This document shows positions 7,359 through 15,753 of a stretch of 57,304 bases of DNA, one piece after another. The notes below the pieces were generated by a model. The model ran no database searches and was not told the origin of the DNA. It saw only the letters and a list, made by a program, of their open reading frames with translations. The position numbers and the translations under genes are program-made. The DNA is from an uncultured Bacteroidota bacterium. GTDB taxonomy: Bacteria > Bacteroidota > Bacteroidia > Bacteroidales > 4484-276. Within the stretch, counting starts at the first letter, position 1; each line of letters starts with the position of its first letter. The stretch spans positions 1 through 57,304 of the forward strand of contig CAJATL010000220.1 of assembly GCA_903944895.1 (NCBI GenBank), read 5' to 3'.

Positions 7359-9884
7359 TTAATAAAACAAACTACCGATTTGATAAACCAAAAACGCCAT
7401 AATGTAGGCCAGAATTGTGGTGTAAGCGGCAAGGAAGGCTGCCCATTTCCAACCGCCTGTTTCCTTCTTTACTGCCGCAACAACCGCCACGCAAGGGAAA
7501 TAGATTAATACAAATATCAGAAAAGCAAAAGCAACTACCGGGTTAAAAACGCGTTCACCTTTTTTATAACCATTTGAATATGTCTGATTCTGCAATTTCC
7601 CGATAAGTGATTGATGGCTGTCAGGACTATCGGTGGTTTGGTAAAGTACAGCCATTGTACTTACAACAATTTCTTTTGCCGCAGCCCCGGTAATGAGGCT
7701 AACGCCCATTTTCCAGTCAAAGCCAAGGGGCCTGATCACTGGTTCAACAAATCTGCCAATGATGCCGATAAAGGAATTTTCGAGCCTGAAAGATTCTTTT
7801 TCGATAGTGACCGCAAGAATTTTCTGATCCATTTCCTGCTTTATTTCATCTGTTGCAGATGGCGCCGAGACTTCATCAATATTTAAAATCTGATCATGAT
7901 ATGATTTTTCGATTTGTTCGATTTGTTGATCAAAAGTTGCCAATGAGGCGCTATTCCTGGGAAAGTAGCCGGCAGCCCAGATTAAAATAACCGCAATCAG
8001 AATAATTCCACCCATTTTTCTCAAATACTGCGATCCTTTGTACCACATATTTTTCATACTGGCTTTAAATGTCGGAAGCCTGTAAGGCGGTAATTCCATG
8101 ACAAATGGCGCCTCTTTGGATTTGAAAATTATCTTTTTAAAGATAATTGCAAAAGTTGCTGCAAGTACGATTCCAACAGCATAAATCAGGAAGAGGACTG
8201 AGGTAGGATTTGCAGGAAAAAATGCCCCGATTATCAGGATATAAACCGGGAGCCTGGCGCTGCACGACATCAGCGGATTTATGAGGATGGTGAGGAGCCG
8301 GTCGGTGCGCGATTCGATAGTGCGGGTTGCCATAATTGCAGGCACATTACAGCCAAAACCCATGAGCAAAGGAATAAACGAGCGCCCGTGAAGCCCGATT
8401 TTGTGCATGATCCGATCCATAATAAAAGCCACGCGGGCCATGTAGCCGGTGTCTTCCATAAATGAAATGAAGAAAAACAGGATTAAGATATTCGGCAGGA
8501 AAACGATCACGCTGCCTACACCTGCAATAATTCCATCAACAATCAGGTCTTTTAGCATCCCGGCAGGCATTTGCTGGTCGATAAAATTTCCCAGCAACCC
8601 AACGCCCGACTCAATCCATTCCATCGGAAATTGGCCTAATGTAAAGGTGCTGTAAAAAGTAAGCCACATAAAAAACAGGAATATCGGGAACCCAAATAAT
8701 TTATGGGTTAAAAAAGTGTCGATGATCTCGGTTTCGGTTTTGCTTTTGCGCTTTTGTTTGTTTTCGATGTAGGTTTCCCTGAGCGCTCCTGAAATAAATC
8801 CATATTTTGAATCGGCCATCAACGATTCCGAATCTTCACCAAAATCTTTTTCGAGGGATTGGATTTCCCTGTCAACGATTTCTCTGATTTTGCCGTAATT
8901 GGGCGTATCGGTTAATAAATCCTCTGTTGGCCGATCTTTTTCGAGCAATTTTATCGAAGTAAACCGCGATGAAACTTTATCGGTAATAGTCTTGTTTTTC
9001 CAAACCTCATCCTGAATTTTGCTGATGGAGCGTTCGATGGTTTTTCCATAATTGATGTGGATGTGACGGATGCTGGGATCGCGATCTTCGTAAACTTCGA
9101 TTACTTTATCAAAAAGTTCGGTGATGCCTTTTCCTTTGTAGCCAATCGTCGGGATAAACGGAATCCCAAGCATTTTTCCTAGCATTCCAAAATCGAATTT
9201 ATCGCCTTTTTCCTCGAATTCATCAAACATATTTAAAGCCACGATCACCTTGATGTCCATATCAATAAGCTGGGTGGTAAGATACAGGTTACGTTCGATA
9301 TTTGAAGCGTCAATGACGTTGATCACGATATCGGGAAATTGCCCCATGATATGGCTTCTGACGAAAAGTTCTTCAGGAGTGTAGGCGTTTATGGAATAGG
9401 TGCCGGGTAAATCGACAATTTGAAAAGTGTATCCCGACTGACTGAATCTGGCCATTTTTGAGTCGACTGTTACGCCGCCGTAATTGCCAACTTTTTCGCG
9501 TGAATGCGAGGCAAAATTAAAAATGGTGGTTTTGCCTGAATTTGGATTTCCAACCAAAGCAATGTCGATGATTTTGCCTTTTTCGCGAGCGGTTTTTTTG
9601 AGGATTTCTTCGTCAATAACGCCGTGAAATTCTTCATCAGGCTGAGCTGAGAGAACATCTGTTTCGGTGACCACCGAAACTAAGCGTGCCTCGCTCCGGC
9701 GCAACGAAACATCATAATTCATCAGGCGGTATTCGATGGGGTCGCGCAAAGGGGCATTTTTAATAACTTCAACTTCTTTTCCGCGCACAAATCCCATTTC
9801 GGTTATGCGCTTCCTGAATGCACCCCTGCCTTTTATTTTGGAAATTATCCCTTTTTCGCCTTCCCTGAGTTCGCTTAAATCCAT
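7359..9884 (-). CDS. feoB: Ferrous iron transporter, FeoA-FeoB fusion
   Basis: This 841-residue inner-membrane Fe(II) transporter begins with an SH3-like FeoA domain (about 1-72: MDLSELREGEKG, ITEMGFVRG, LRRSEARLV). It is followed by the FeoB G domain with G1 GNPNSGKT (112-119), G3 DLPGTY and G4 NMFD. The rest is the two-gate membrane core, which contains the Gate motifs GFGCNVPA and SCSARLPVY. Fusion of FeoA to FeoB is common in Bacteroidota. The gene is co-directional with the Cys-rich peptide gene downstream. Upstream are a TAnnTTTG element and a 21-base palindrome that could bind an iron regulator. Confidence 0.97.
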   Translation of the reverse strand: MDLSELREGEKGIISKIKGRGAFRKRITEMGFVRGKEVEVIKNAPLRDPIEYRLMNYDVSLRRSEARLVSVVTETDVLSAQPDEEFHGVIDEEILKKTAREKGKIIDIALVGNPNSGKTTIFNFASHSREKVGNYGGVTVDSKMARFSQSGYTFQIVDLPGTYSINAYTPEELFVRSHIMGQFPDIVINVIDASNIERNLYLTTQLIDMDIKVIVALNMFDEFEEKGDKFDFGMLGKMLGIPFIPTIGYKGKGITELFDKVIEVYEDRDPSIRHIHINYGKTIERSISKIQDEVWKNKTITDKVSSRFTSIKLLEKDRPTEDLLTDTPNYGKIREIVDREIQSLEKDFGEDSESLMADSKYGFISGALRETYIENKQKRKSKTETEIIDTFLTHKLFGFPIFLFFMWLTFYSTFTLGQFPMEWIESGVGLLGNFIDQQMPAGMLKDLIVDGIIAGVGSVIVFLPNILILFFFISFMEDTGYMARVAFIMDRIMHKIGLHGRSFIPLLMGFGCNVPAIMATRTIESRTDRLLTILINPLMSCSARLPVYILIIGAFFPANPTSVLFLIYAVGIVLAATFAIIFKKIIFKSKEAPFVMELPPYRLPTFKASMKNMWYKGSQYLRKMGGIILIAVILIWAAGYFPRNSASLATFDQQIEQIEKSYHDQILNIDEVSAPSATDEIKQEMDQKILAVTIEKESFRLENSFIGIIGRFVEPVIRPLGFDWKMGVSLITGAAAKEIVVSTMAVLYQTTDSPDSHQSLIGKLQNQTYSNGYKKGERVFNPVVAFAFLIFVLIYFPCVAVVAAVKKETGGWKWAAFLAAYTTILAYIMAFLVYQIGSLFY

Positions 9885-9904
9885 GTTTTTGTGTCCTGAG
9901 TTTC

Positions 9905-9925
9905 GTAATAATTTAGAATAATTAC
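9905..9925. promoter_or_regulatory. Imperfect palindrome upstream of feoB, candidate iron-regulator operator
   Basis: The 21-base element has half-sites GTAATnATT and AATnATTAC separated by three bases. Sixteen of 21 positions are symmetric. It lies just downstream of the minus-strand -7 element at 9932-9939, overlapping the expected transcription start, where a repressor would block initiation. A Fur- or DtxR-type factor is a guess based on the gene it precedes. Confidence 0.45.
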
Positions 9926-9931
9926 GAATTA

Positions 9932-9939
9932 CAAAAGTA
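9932..9939 (-). promoter_or_regulatory. -7 element of feoB promoter
   Basis: The minus strand reads TACTTTTG, a match to TAnnTTTG, 47 bases upstream of the feoB ATG. No clear -33 element is visible, which could fit an activated or weak promoter. Confidence 0.45.
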
Positions 9940-10082
9940 GGCTAACTTTTGACGGTTAATTTTCTTTTAGCGAAAATTTTGGAAAGTCAGGCAAATTTAG
10001 AACATGAACTAAATTCTTTGTCTAAAATGCAGATAAATAATAGGTTATAGGATTTACTATTTAGAATGGAAAGAAATTGCAT

Positions 10083-10640
10083 TTACAATTCTTCCAGATC
10101 ATTATTCATTCCTCTGGTATTAGCATCTCCAAAAAGCAGGTAATGAATAACTTTAATCGAATTTACAACCCTAAAACCCCAATGTGTCCTGTAAAGTTCC
10201 CTGATTTCCCAGGCTGCAACTTTTTTTGCATCCCGAAAAGGCTTTTGATAAAGCAGCACAAAGTCTTTCATGTCCTGGTAAATGTCGGTAAGATTGTCGG
10301 CAAGGCTGCCTTTGACAACGTCGTTGTTGGGGTTGTCGTTTTCGATAAACCAATAAATATCGGATTCCTGGAATTTTTCACGGATTTCGTTGAAAACTGT
10401 TTCCCAATGTTCGACGGTTACATATTTTTCGTTGGCCGAAAAATCATCAGTTTCAATCTCCGGAAGCACGCTTCCCCGCACATAAAGCAACGATAATGCC
10501 TTGTGCAGATAATCCAGGATTTCAGGTTTGTCGTATTTGCCGATTTCTTCGATAAACAAGCAATATTTTTGAGCTACGGTCAAAAACTCCAGAACAAATG
10601 GCGAATAAACCGCCTCTTTTAAAATATCATCACTTTCCAT
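10083..10640 (-). CDS. DUF5063-family protein
   Basis: This 185-residue soluble helical protein has no signal peptide and no membrane segments. The pattern PFVLEFLTVAQKYCLFIE at the N-terminus, the acidic middle part and the C-terminal WEIRELYRTHWGFRVVNSIKVIHYL are features I associate with the Bacteroidota DUF5063 family, whose function is unknown. It has its own TAnnTTTG element on the minus strand at 10699-10706. Nothing in the neighbourhood points to a role. Confidence 0.8.
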   Translation of the reverse strand: MESDDILKEAVYSPFVLEFLTVAQKYCLFIEEIGKYDKPEILDYLHKALSLLYVRGSVLPEIETDDFSANEKYVTVEHWETVFNEIREKFQESDIYWFIENDNPNNDVVKGSLADNLTDIYQDMKDFVLLYQKPFRDAKKVAAWEIRELYRTHWGFRVVNSIKVIHYLLFGDANTRGMNNDLEEL

Positions 10641-10698
10641 GCAACCTGATTTTGAATTATCTTTAGTAAATGTCAGGGATTTTAATCCCGATTTTTGG

Positions 10699-10706
10699 CA
10701 AAGATA
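10699..10706 (-). promoter_or_regulatory. -7 element before DUF5063 gene
   Basis: The minus strand reads TATCTTTG, the most common form of the Bacteroidota -7 element, 58 bases before the ATG. Confidence 0.5.
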
Positions 10707-10790
10707 GAAAAGTAATTTTTCAGAAGGTGGTTGAAGTTGGAAATCAAAACAGTGTTTTTTCCTTTTAAGAGATTATTTTTTAGGTATTTG

Positions 10791-10798
10791 TATATTTG
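10791..10798 (+). promoter_or_regulatory. -7 element before Gre-like gene
   Basis: TATATTTG fits TAnnTTTG exactly and lies 67 bases before the ATG chosen at 10866. The longer frame opening at 10821 would start close to the transcription start. Confidence 0.45.
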
Positions 10799-10865
10799 AA
10801 ATGTAAAAATTATTATCTTCATGCACTTTTTAAAATGTCAGTTTTTTCCCAACGCATTTTTTATT

Positions 10866-11327
10866 ATGAACGATAAAGAAAAATCAGCTTACAAATTCCG
10901 GCTTATTAATGTTTGCAAAGCCCATGTTATCGAAATTGCCGAGACATCGCGCAAAGTGATGGAGGATTCGCAAAAAAGTGCCAACGAATATGGGCAGCCC
11001 AAAGATCGATACGATTCGTACCGGGCGCAACTGCTTACCAGGGGTGAAATGTTTGCAACACAATACCAGCAGGCAATGGAGCAATTTGCTACCCTTGAGA
11101 AAATCGGGGTTGAACGACTTCATGGTAAAGTAGAATTTGGTTCGGTAGTTATTACGGATAAACAGAAAATGTTTATCGCCACCGGCTGCGGGAAAGTGGA
11201 ACTTGATGGAGATGTTTTTTTTGCTGTTTCGCCACTTGTTCCCATTTTTTTGGCCATGAAAGGCATGAAAAAAGGTGATGTTGTAAATTTCCGGGGGCAG
11301 GCTATTAAGATTCTGGATGTTTTTTAG
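10866..11327 (+). CDS. GreA/GreB-like protein
   Basis: This protein of about 153 residues starts at the ATG at 10866. The N-terminal half is a charged coiled-coil hairpin (roughly 5-85), and the C-terminal half is a compact beta domain (VEFGSVVITDKQKMFIATGCG, then a FRGQAIKIL end). This is the architecture of the transcript-cleavage factors GreA/GreB and related RNA polymerase secondary-channel proteins. Sequence identity to true GreA looks low, and acidic residues at the coiled-coil tip are not obvious, so it may modulate the polymerase without stimulating cleavage. Proteins of this type in Bacteroidota are sometimes labelled 3-oxoacyl-ACP synthase in databases, which nothing in the sequence supports. 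Confidence 0.7.
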   Translation: MNDKEKSAYKFRLINVCKAHVIEIAETSRKVMEDSQKSANEYGQPKDRYDSYRAQLLTRGEMFATQYQQAMEQFATLEKIGVERLHGKVEFGSVVITDKQKMFIATGCGKVELDGDVFFAVSPLVPIFLAMKGMKKGDVVNFRGQAIKILDVF

Positions 11328-11410
11328 TGATCCTTATCAAACCGTTTTTTTGAACCTTGATTTTTGTGATTTGATTTTTGTTATTTCTAATTTTCGTAAA
11401 AATTACTAAG

Positions 11411-11758
11411 TCAACCACCTGCCTTTTTAGCCCGGTACCCTTCCTGGATCAATATTTCGATAACCTTTTCACGCAAATCGCCCTGGATAAATATTTCGTT
11501 ATCTTTAGCAGTACCACCTGTGCCACACTTGGTTTTTAGGAATTTTGCCAGGTTTTTCAGGTCATCCTCACTGCCCACGAATCCGGTAATCTGGGTTACA
11601 ACTTTGCCTTTGCGCTGGCGGCGGTCGAGCCACACTTTGAGGTCTTGCCTCCGTGGTGACAGGGTTTCACTTTTTTCGGTGCCCGCCATTTCAAATTCAA
11701 AATCGGGGTTGGTCGAATAAACAATGTCGCCGGTTATTTTTTTATTCTTTTTGCTCAT
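11411..11758 (-). CDS. SUI1/eIF1-family translation factor (YciH-like)
   Basis: This is a 115-residue basic protein. The C-terminal half carries the SUI1 fold with QRKGKVVTQITGF, the lysine-rich LAKFLKTKCGTGGTAKDNEIFIQGD segment (broken here for length), and the ending REKVIEILIQEGY. Bacterial SUI1 proteins are homologues of eukaryotic eIF1 thought to affect start-site fidelity; their cellular role is not settled. The start is the ATG at 11756-11758, preceded on the minus strand by TATCTTTG at 11777-11784 and a TTG at 11803-11805 (18-base spacer). Extending to 11830 would place coding sequence over this promoter. Confidence 0.9.
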   Translation of the reverse strand: MSKKNKKITGDIVYSTNPDFEFEMAGTEKSETLSPRRQDLKVWLDRRQRKGKVVTQITGFVGSEDDLKNLAKFLKTKCGTGGTAKDNEIFIQGDLREKVIEILIQEGYRAKKAGG

Positions 11759-11776
11759 GTTAATTTTTGCTTGCCG

Positions 11777-11805
11777 CAAAGATAAAAAACCATTAAAAAC
11801 AGCAA
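11777..11805 (-). promoter_or_regulatory. Promoter of SUI1-family gene
   Basis: The minus strand has TTG (11803-11805), an 18-base spacer, then TATCTTTG (11777-11784), a good match to the Bacteroidota consensus. Confidence 0.55.
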
Positions 11806-11922
11806 TCTCAAATTTTGAATAATCCGGCACGTCTTCAAATCCCGCAGCATCTCTAAAAAGATGGAATAATAAGTATCTGAAAAGTTATTTTTAAAATCAT
11901 CATATTTAAGCTACATGTAATT

Positions 11923-11930
11923 ACTTTTGT
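11923..11930 (+). promoter_or_regulatory. -7 element before SNF2 helicase gene
   Basis: TACTTTTG matches TAnnTTTG, 23 bases before the helicase ATG. The -33 region is not distinct. Confidence 0.4.
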
Positions 11931-11953
11931 AAGTTAATTAAGTTATCAGATTT

Positions 11954-14893
11954 ATGGCCTTGCAATTTGTCGTTTTAATACAAGAACATCCAAAATTAGG
12001 GTTCTTGTTTTACCCTTTCTTTATCCAGGATGAAGGCAAGGATTACGCGGAAATCGTTGACAGAATCTCCACTTCCAACCTCACACTTTATGAATCGCAG
12101 CTTACAAAAAGTCAGTACAAAATTGTGACGGAGATTGAGGAATACAACGATCAGAATCTCACCAAACGTTTTACCAACAAAAACATAGCCCCGCGTGATT
12201 TTGTTTTGAAACTCGACAAGGACACCATCGAAAAGTTCGTCAGGCCCTTTGTCGAAAAGCAAATGGCAAAGTGCATTTCAATTATTGCAGCCGAAAAAAT
12301 CAATGTGTTTTTCCGTCAGAGCAACAATGCTGTTTACCTGTCCGATCGGGTGTTTGTCGAAAATGAGCCGGCAGAAATTATCTTCAATTTCATTAAACTC
12401 CCTAACGAAACCCAGTATTTTCAAACCGTGAGCCACAGCGGAAAGGTGATGAATCTCACGAATAAGGATGCTATGATTATGACCAATGAGCCTTGCTGGC
12501 TGCTTTTGGAAAATCATCTCTACTTTTTTAAAGATAAAGTTGATGGGAAAAAACTCAGGATTTTCTTCAACAAGGAGTATATACTTTATCCTGAAAAGCT
12601 TGAACCTCAGTTTTATTCCACTTTTGTAAAAGGCTGTATCGGTAATTTCCCGTATGAGGCTATTGGTTTTGATGTTATCGAAATGGAAACCCAGAAGTAC
12701 CCGATTTTATCCTATGAAATGGATTTTACGGGTATTCCTGTTTTGGTTTTAAGGTACAATTACGATGGCAAAACCATCGAGCCGATGCAAAACCGGAAAG
12801 TTGTTGTTGAGTATAGTGCCACACCTGCGTACCAGTATCGTATTTATAAACGTGACGAAGTTTGGGAAAATGGAATCATCAAAATTTTAAATGATCTGGG
12901 CATTGTCCGGCGGGTGGAATATTCGTTTCAACTGGCTGATATCGGAAAAGAGAATAAACCACCTGATAAATTTGGCCTTTTGGGATGGCTCAACGCAAAT
13001 GTCGAAGTTCTGAAAAGCCATGGATTTGAGATCAGTCAGCAATTTATCGACATCGAATATTTTATGGGGGCCATTACCGTCGTCCTGAGTTTTACCGAAA
13101 AGAACGATTGGTTCGATGTTTACGCCATCGCTAAGTTTGGCGATAATTTTGAGATTCCAATTTACAAATTACGGAAATACCTTCTCAATGGAATCCGCGA
13201 ATTTTTACTGCCCGACGGAAAAATTGCCATTTTACCCGAACAATGGTTCGAAAAGTTTCACGATCTCGTTTCATTTGGTGAAAAAGATAACCAGAAAATC
13301 AGGGTTAAGAAAGGCCAGTTCGCCATCATTGAGCAGGTTTTTCATGGAATTACCACCGAAATCGGAAAATCCATCGAATCGTTTTCCACGGATAAATCAT
13401 TAATGCAGGAGGAACTACCGGGAGGACTCAAAGCCACGCTCCGCTCATACCAGGCCGAAGGCTATTTTTGGCTGAATTTCATGAGAAAGCAATCGTTAGG
13501 AGTTTGCCTTGCCGACGATATGGGCCTGGGGAAAACCATTCAAACACTTACCTTGCTGCTGAAAGTTACGCAGGATCAGCCCAGGACTGCACCACAGATT
13601 GGCGTTGAAAAACACGGTCAGACAAGTATTTTAGCTGCTGAAGGTGTTTCAGAACCAACCGGGCTTCCATCGCTGGTTGTAATGCCCGCATCGCTCATCC
13701 ACAACTGGGAAAATGAAATCAGGAAATTTACTTCAGGTTTGAAAATCATCAATTACACCGGGTCCCTCCGGGCTGAATTGCAGCCATATTTTCAGTCGGC
13801 AAACATAATTTTGACTACCTATGGCGCCATCAGAAATGATATCGACAGTCTTTCGAAAATCGAATTCGAATACATCATTCTCGACGAAAGCCAGGTGATT
13901 AAAAATCCTTCTTCCAAAATTGCACTGTCTGTCAATAAACTAAATTCCAGGCATAAGCTGGCCATCAGCGGCACTCCAATCGAAAATTCACTAACCGATC
14001 TTTGGTCGCAGATGAATTTTTTAAACAGAGGTTTGTTGGGAGATCTGTCGTTTTTTAAAAAGTATTTTGCCCTTCCCATCGAAAAAAATAACAACGAAGA
14101 GCGTCGCGATAAACTGCATGCACTCATTAAACCTTACATTTTGAGGCGTACCAAATCGGAAGTCGAAAAAGAACTTCCCGAGTTAAGCGAAGAGTATATT
14201 TATTGTGAGATGAGCGAACAACAACGCGAAATTTATCTTGCAGAAAAGTCGAGGATAAGAAATCACATCCTCGAAAGCATCGAACTTAACGGGATGGAAA
14301 AATCGGCGATTGTAATTTTGCAGGGATTGACAAAGCTGCGACAACTGGCCAACCATCCCGGCCTGGTTGAAGAAGAATATACTTTTGATTCGGGGAAATT
14401 CGACGAAGTCATCCGAAACGTCGAAACGCTGATCAGCGAAAACCATAAAGTGCTCATGTTTTCGTCATTTGTGAAGCATCTGGACTTGTTTGCCAGCTAT
14501 TTTGATGAAAACAAAATCGGATACTCCCGGTTAACCGGCGAAACCAGGCATCGCGCCGAGGTTATCGAAGAGTTTCAAACGCAGGATAACCGCAATGTTT
14601 TTTTGATTTCGATAAAAGCGGGCGGAGTTGGACTTAATTTAACGCAAGCCGGCTATGTTTTCCTGCTCGACCCATGGTGGAATCCTGCCGTCGAAAACCA
14701 GGCTGTTAACCGCGCTCACAGGATTGGACAGGACAAACACGTTTTCGCTTATCGGTTTATTACGCTCGATACCATCGAGGAGAAGATAATGAGGCTTCAA
14801 CAAAAAAAATCGAAACTGGCCGAAATTTTTATCCATTCCGATAATCCGTTAAATAATCTCAGCGTTAAAAACATCAGTGAATTAATGGATTAG
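11954..14893 (+). CDS. SNF2-family DNA helicase/translocase
   Basis: This 979-residue protein has an N-terminal region of about 490 residues without a recognised domain, then a two-lobed SF2 motor. Motif I is CLADDMGLGKTIQ (about 517-529), Ia lies in LVVMPASLIHNW, motif II is ILDESQVIKNP (DESQ in place of DEAH/DEGH), and motif III is AISGTPIENSLTDLW. The C-terminal lobe has AGGVGLNLTQA, LLDPWWNPAVENQA and the motif VI segment RAHRIGQ. About 30 extra residues rich in Gln, Pro and Gly separate motifs I and Ia. Bacterial SNF2 proteins translocate on double-stranded DNA and may assist polymerase recycling or repair. There are no restriction or defence genes next to it, so a housekeeping role is the simpler reading. 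Confidence 0.93.
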   Translation: MALQFVVLIQEHPKLGFLFYPFFIQDEGKDYAEIVDRISTSNLTLYESQLTKSQYKIVTEIEEYNDQNLTKRFTNKNIAPRDFVLKLDKDTIEKFVRPFVEKQMAKCISIIAAEKINVFFRQSNNAVYLSDRVFVENEPAEIIFNFIKLPNETQYFQTVSHSGKVMNLTNKDAMIMTNEPCWLLLENHLYFFKDKVDGKKLRIFFNKEYILYPEKLEPQFYSTFVKGCIGNFPYEAIGFDVIEMETQKYPILSYEMDFTGIPVLVLRYNYDGKTIEPMQNRKVVVEYSATPAYQYRIYKRDEVWENGIIKILNDLGIVRRVEYSFQLADIGKENKPPDKFGLLGWLNANVEVLKSHGFEISQQFIDIEYFMGAITVVLSFTEKNDWFDVYAIAKFGDNFEIPIYKLRKYLLNGIREFLLPDGKIAILPEQWFEKFHDLVSFGEKDNQKIRVKKGQFAIIEQVFHGITTEIGKSIESFSTDKSLMQEELPGGLKATLRSYQAEGYFWLNFMRKQSLGVCLADDMGLGKTIQTLTLLLKVTQDQPRTAPQIGVEKHGQTSILAAEGVSEPTGLPSLVVMPASLIHNWENEIRKFTSGLKIINYTGSLRAELQPYFQSANIILTTYGAIRNDIDSLSKIEFEYIILDESQVIKNPSSKIALSVNKLNSRHKLAISGTPIENSLTDLWSQMNFLNRGLLGDLSFFKKYFALPIEKNNNEERRDKLHALIKPYILRRTKSEVEKELPELSEEYIYCEMSEQQREIYLAEKSRIRNHILESIELNGMEKSAIVILQGLTKLRQLANHPGLVEEEYTFDSGKFDEVIRNVETLISENHKVLMFSSFVKHLDLFASYFDENKIGYSRLTGETRHRAEVIEEFQTQDNRNVFLISIKAGGVGLNLTQAGYVFLLDPWWNPAVENQAVNRAHRIGQDKHVFAYRFITLDTIEEKIMRLQQKKSKLAEIFIHSDNPLNNLSVKNISELMD

Positions 14894-14954
14894 ATGCTTG
14901 CTTTTGATGAAAAGTCATCACCAACAGAGCAGAAGAAACTATAATTGAGGATTG

Positions 14955-14983
14955 TTGAAGATTGAAGTACCTTACTAAATTTG
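14955..14983 (+). promoter_or_regulatory. Promoter of toxin-antitoxin-like pair
   Basis: TTG (14955-14957), an 18-base spacer and TAAATTTG (14976-14983) lie 22 bases before the first gene of the pair. Confidence 0.5.
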
Positions 14984-15005
14984 ATTAATTAAATAAAGCA
15001 AGAAT

Positions 15006-15245
15006 ATGTCAGAATTTGTGATTAAAATAGAAGATGAAATTGTTCAGGTTTTAGGTAAACAAACTATCGAAAAATATTTGCAGACATTTATTACACAAAC
15101 AATTTTGAAAGTTTCTGCAGCCGATATTTTGAAGGATTATGATAATGAAAGTTTGAACGAAGATGAGACCTGGTTAGCAGCAAAGAAGAACGCATTTTTA
15201 AATGACAGATTTAGTCAGTATATAAAAGTTAGTACAAATGTTTGA
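15006..15245 (+). CDS. Putative antitoxin of PIN-type toxin-antitoxin module
   Basis: This 79-residue acidic protein begins with MSEFVIKIEDEIVQVLG and is mostly helical. I recognise no defined DNA-binding domain. It precedes a PIN-domain gene and overlaps it by 8 bases (15238-15245), the classical coupling of an antitoxin to its toxin. The base composition is clearly more AT-rich than the flanking helicase gene, suggesting acquisition with the toxin. The antitoxin function is inferred from this arrangement. Confidence 0.7.
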   Translation: MSEFVIKIEDEIVQVLGKQTIEKYLQTFITQTILKVSAADILKDYDNESLNEDETWLAAKKNAFLNDRFSQYIKVSTNV

Positions 15246-15666
15246 TTATGTTCTTGATACAAATGTAATCATGAGTATGCTCATTAGTGGAAAATCGAGT
15301 TATAAACCGATTGTAATGTTCAATAGGTTTGTGACAATCGACTATCTTTTTAATGAAATTGATGAGTATAAAATGACAATTTTCGAAAAAACCAAGCTTG
15401 AACGAAATCAACTCATCGAGTACTCAAACCAAATATTCTCAAAGGTTACCGTTTTGCCAAGATATGTGGTAAATGATGAAAATCTTAAAAAAGCCGCCAC
15501 CTTGACCAGGGATATTGATTTTGATGATGTTTGGTTTGTTGCACTTTCATTGGAGTATAATTTGACCCTTCTCACCCGTGATGAAAAGCTTTTCAAAGGA
15601 TTGAGAAAGAAAGGATTTGAAAAAATAATGTTGTTTGACCAATTCCTGAAATCATTTTTACAATAA
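15238..15666 (+). CDS. PIN-domain ribonuclease toxin (VapC-like)
   Basis: This 142-residue protein starts with FDYVLDTNVIMSML, placing the first PIN acidic residue at Asp7. Later acidic residues lie in RDIDFDDVWFVALSLEYN and LLTRDEKLFKGL, consistent with the metal site of PIN nucleases. It is translationally coupled to the small gene upstream. Toxins of this class cleave RNA in the absence of their antitoxin. The DNA is AT-rich compared with neighbours. It could instead be a solitary PIN protein with a non-toxic role, but the overlap with a small acidic upstream gene favours a TA module. Confidence 0.85.
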   Translation: MFDYVLDTNVIMSMLISGKSSYKPIVMFNRFVTIDYLFNEIDEYKMTIFEKTKLERNQLIEYSNQIFSKVTVLPRYVVNDENLKKAATLTRDIDFDDVWFVALSLEYNLTLLTRDEKLFKGLRKKGFEKIMLFDQFLKSFLQ

Positions 15667-15753
15667 TAATTATCTTTCTAATAGCGCTCTGCCATTAAGG
15701 AAAAATGTTTTTTTCTACAGTAAAGGCAGCGTTAATTTTAATAATTGTTTACA

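Noticed and set aside
10077-10496. 139-residue plus-strand frame opposite the DUF5063 gene
   Set aside because: Antisense shadow; the minus-strand protein has a family-like sequence and a promoter element.
10866-11327. Label of 3-oxoacyl-ACP synthase for the Gre-like gene
   Set aside because: There is no thiolase fold signature; the coiled coil plus beta domain fits a Gre-like factor.
11954-15666. Idea that the SNF2 helicase and PIN pair form one defence system
   Set aside because: The helicase has normal composition and its own promoter, while the PIN pair has a separate promoter and AT-rich DNA; no nuclease or methylase accompanies the helicase.
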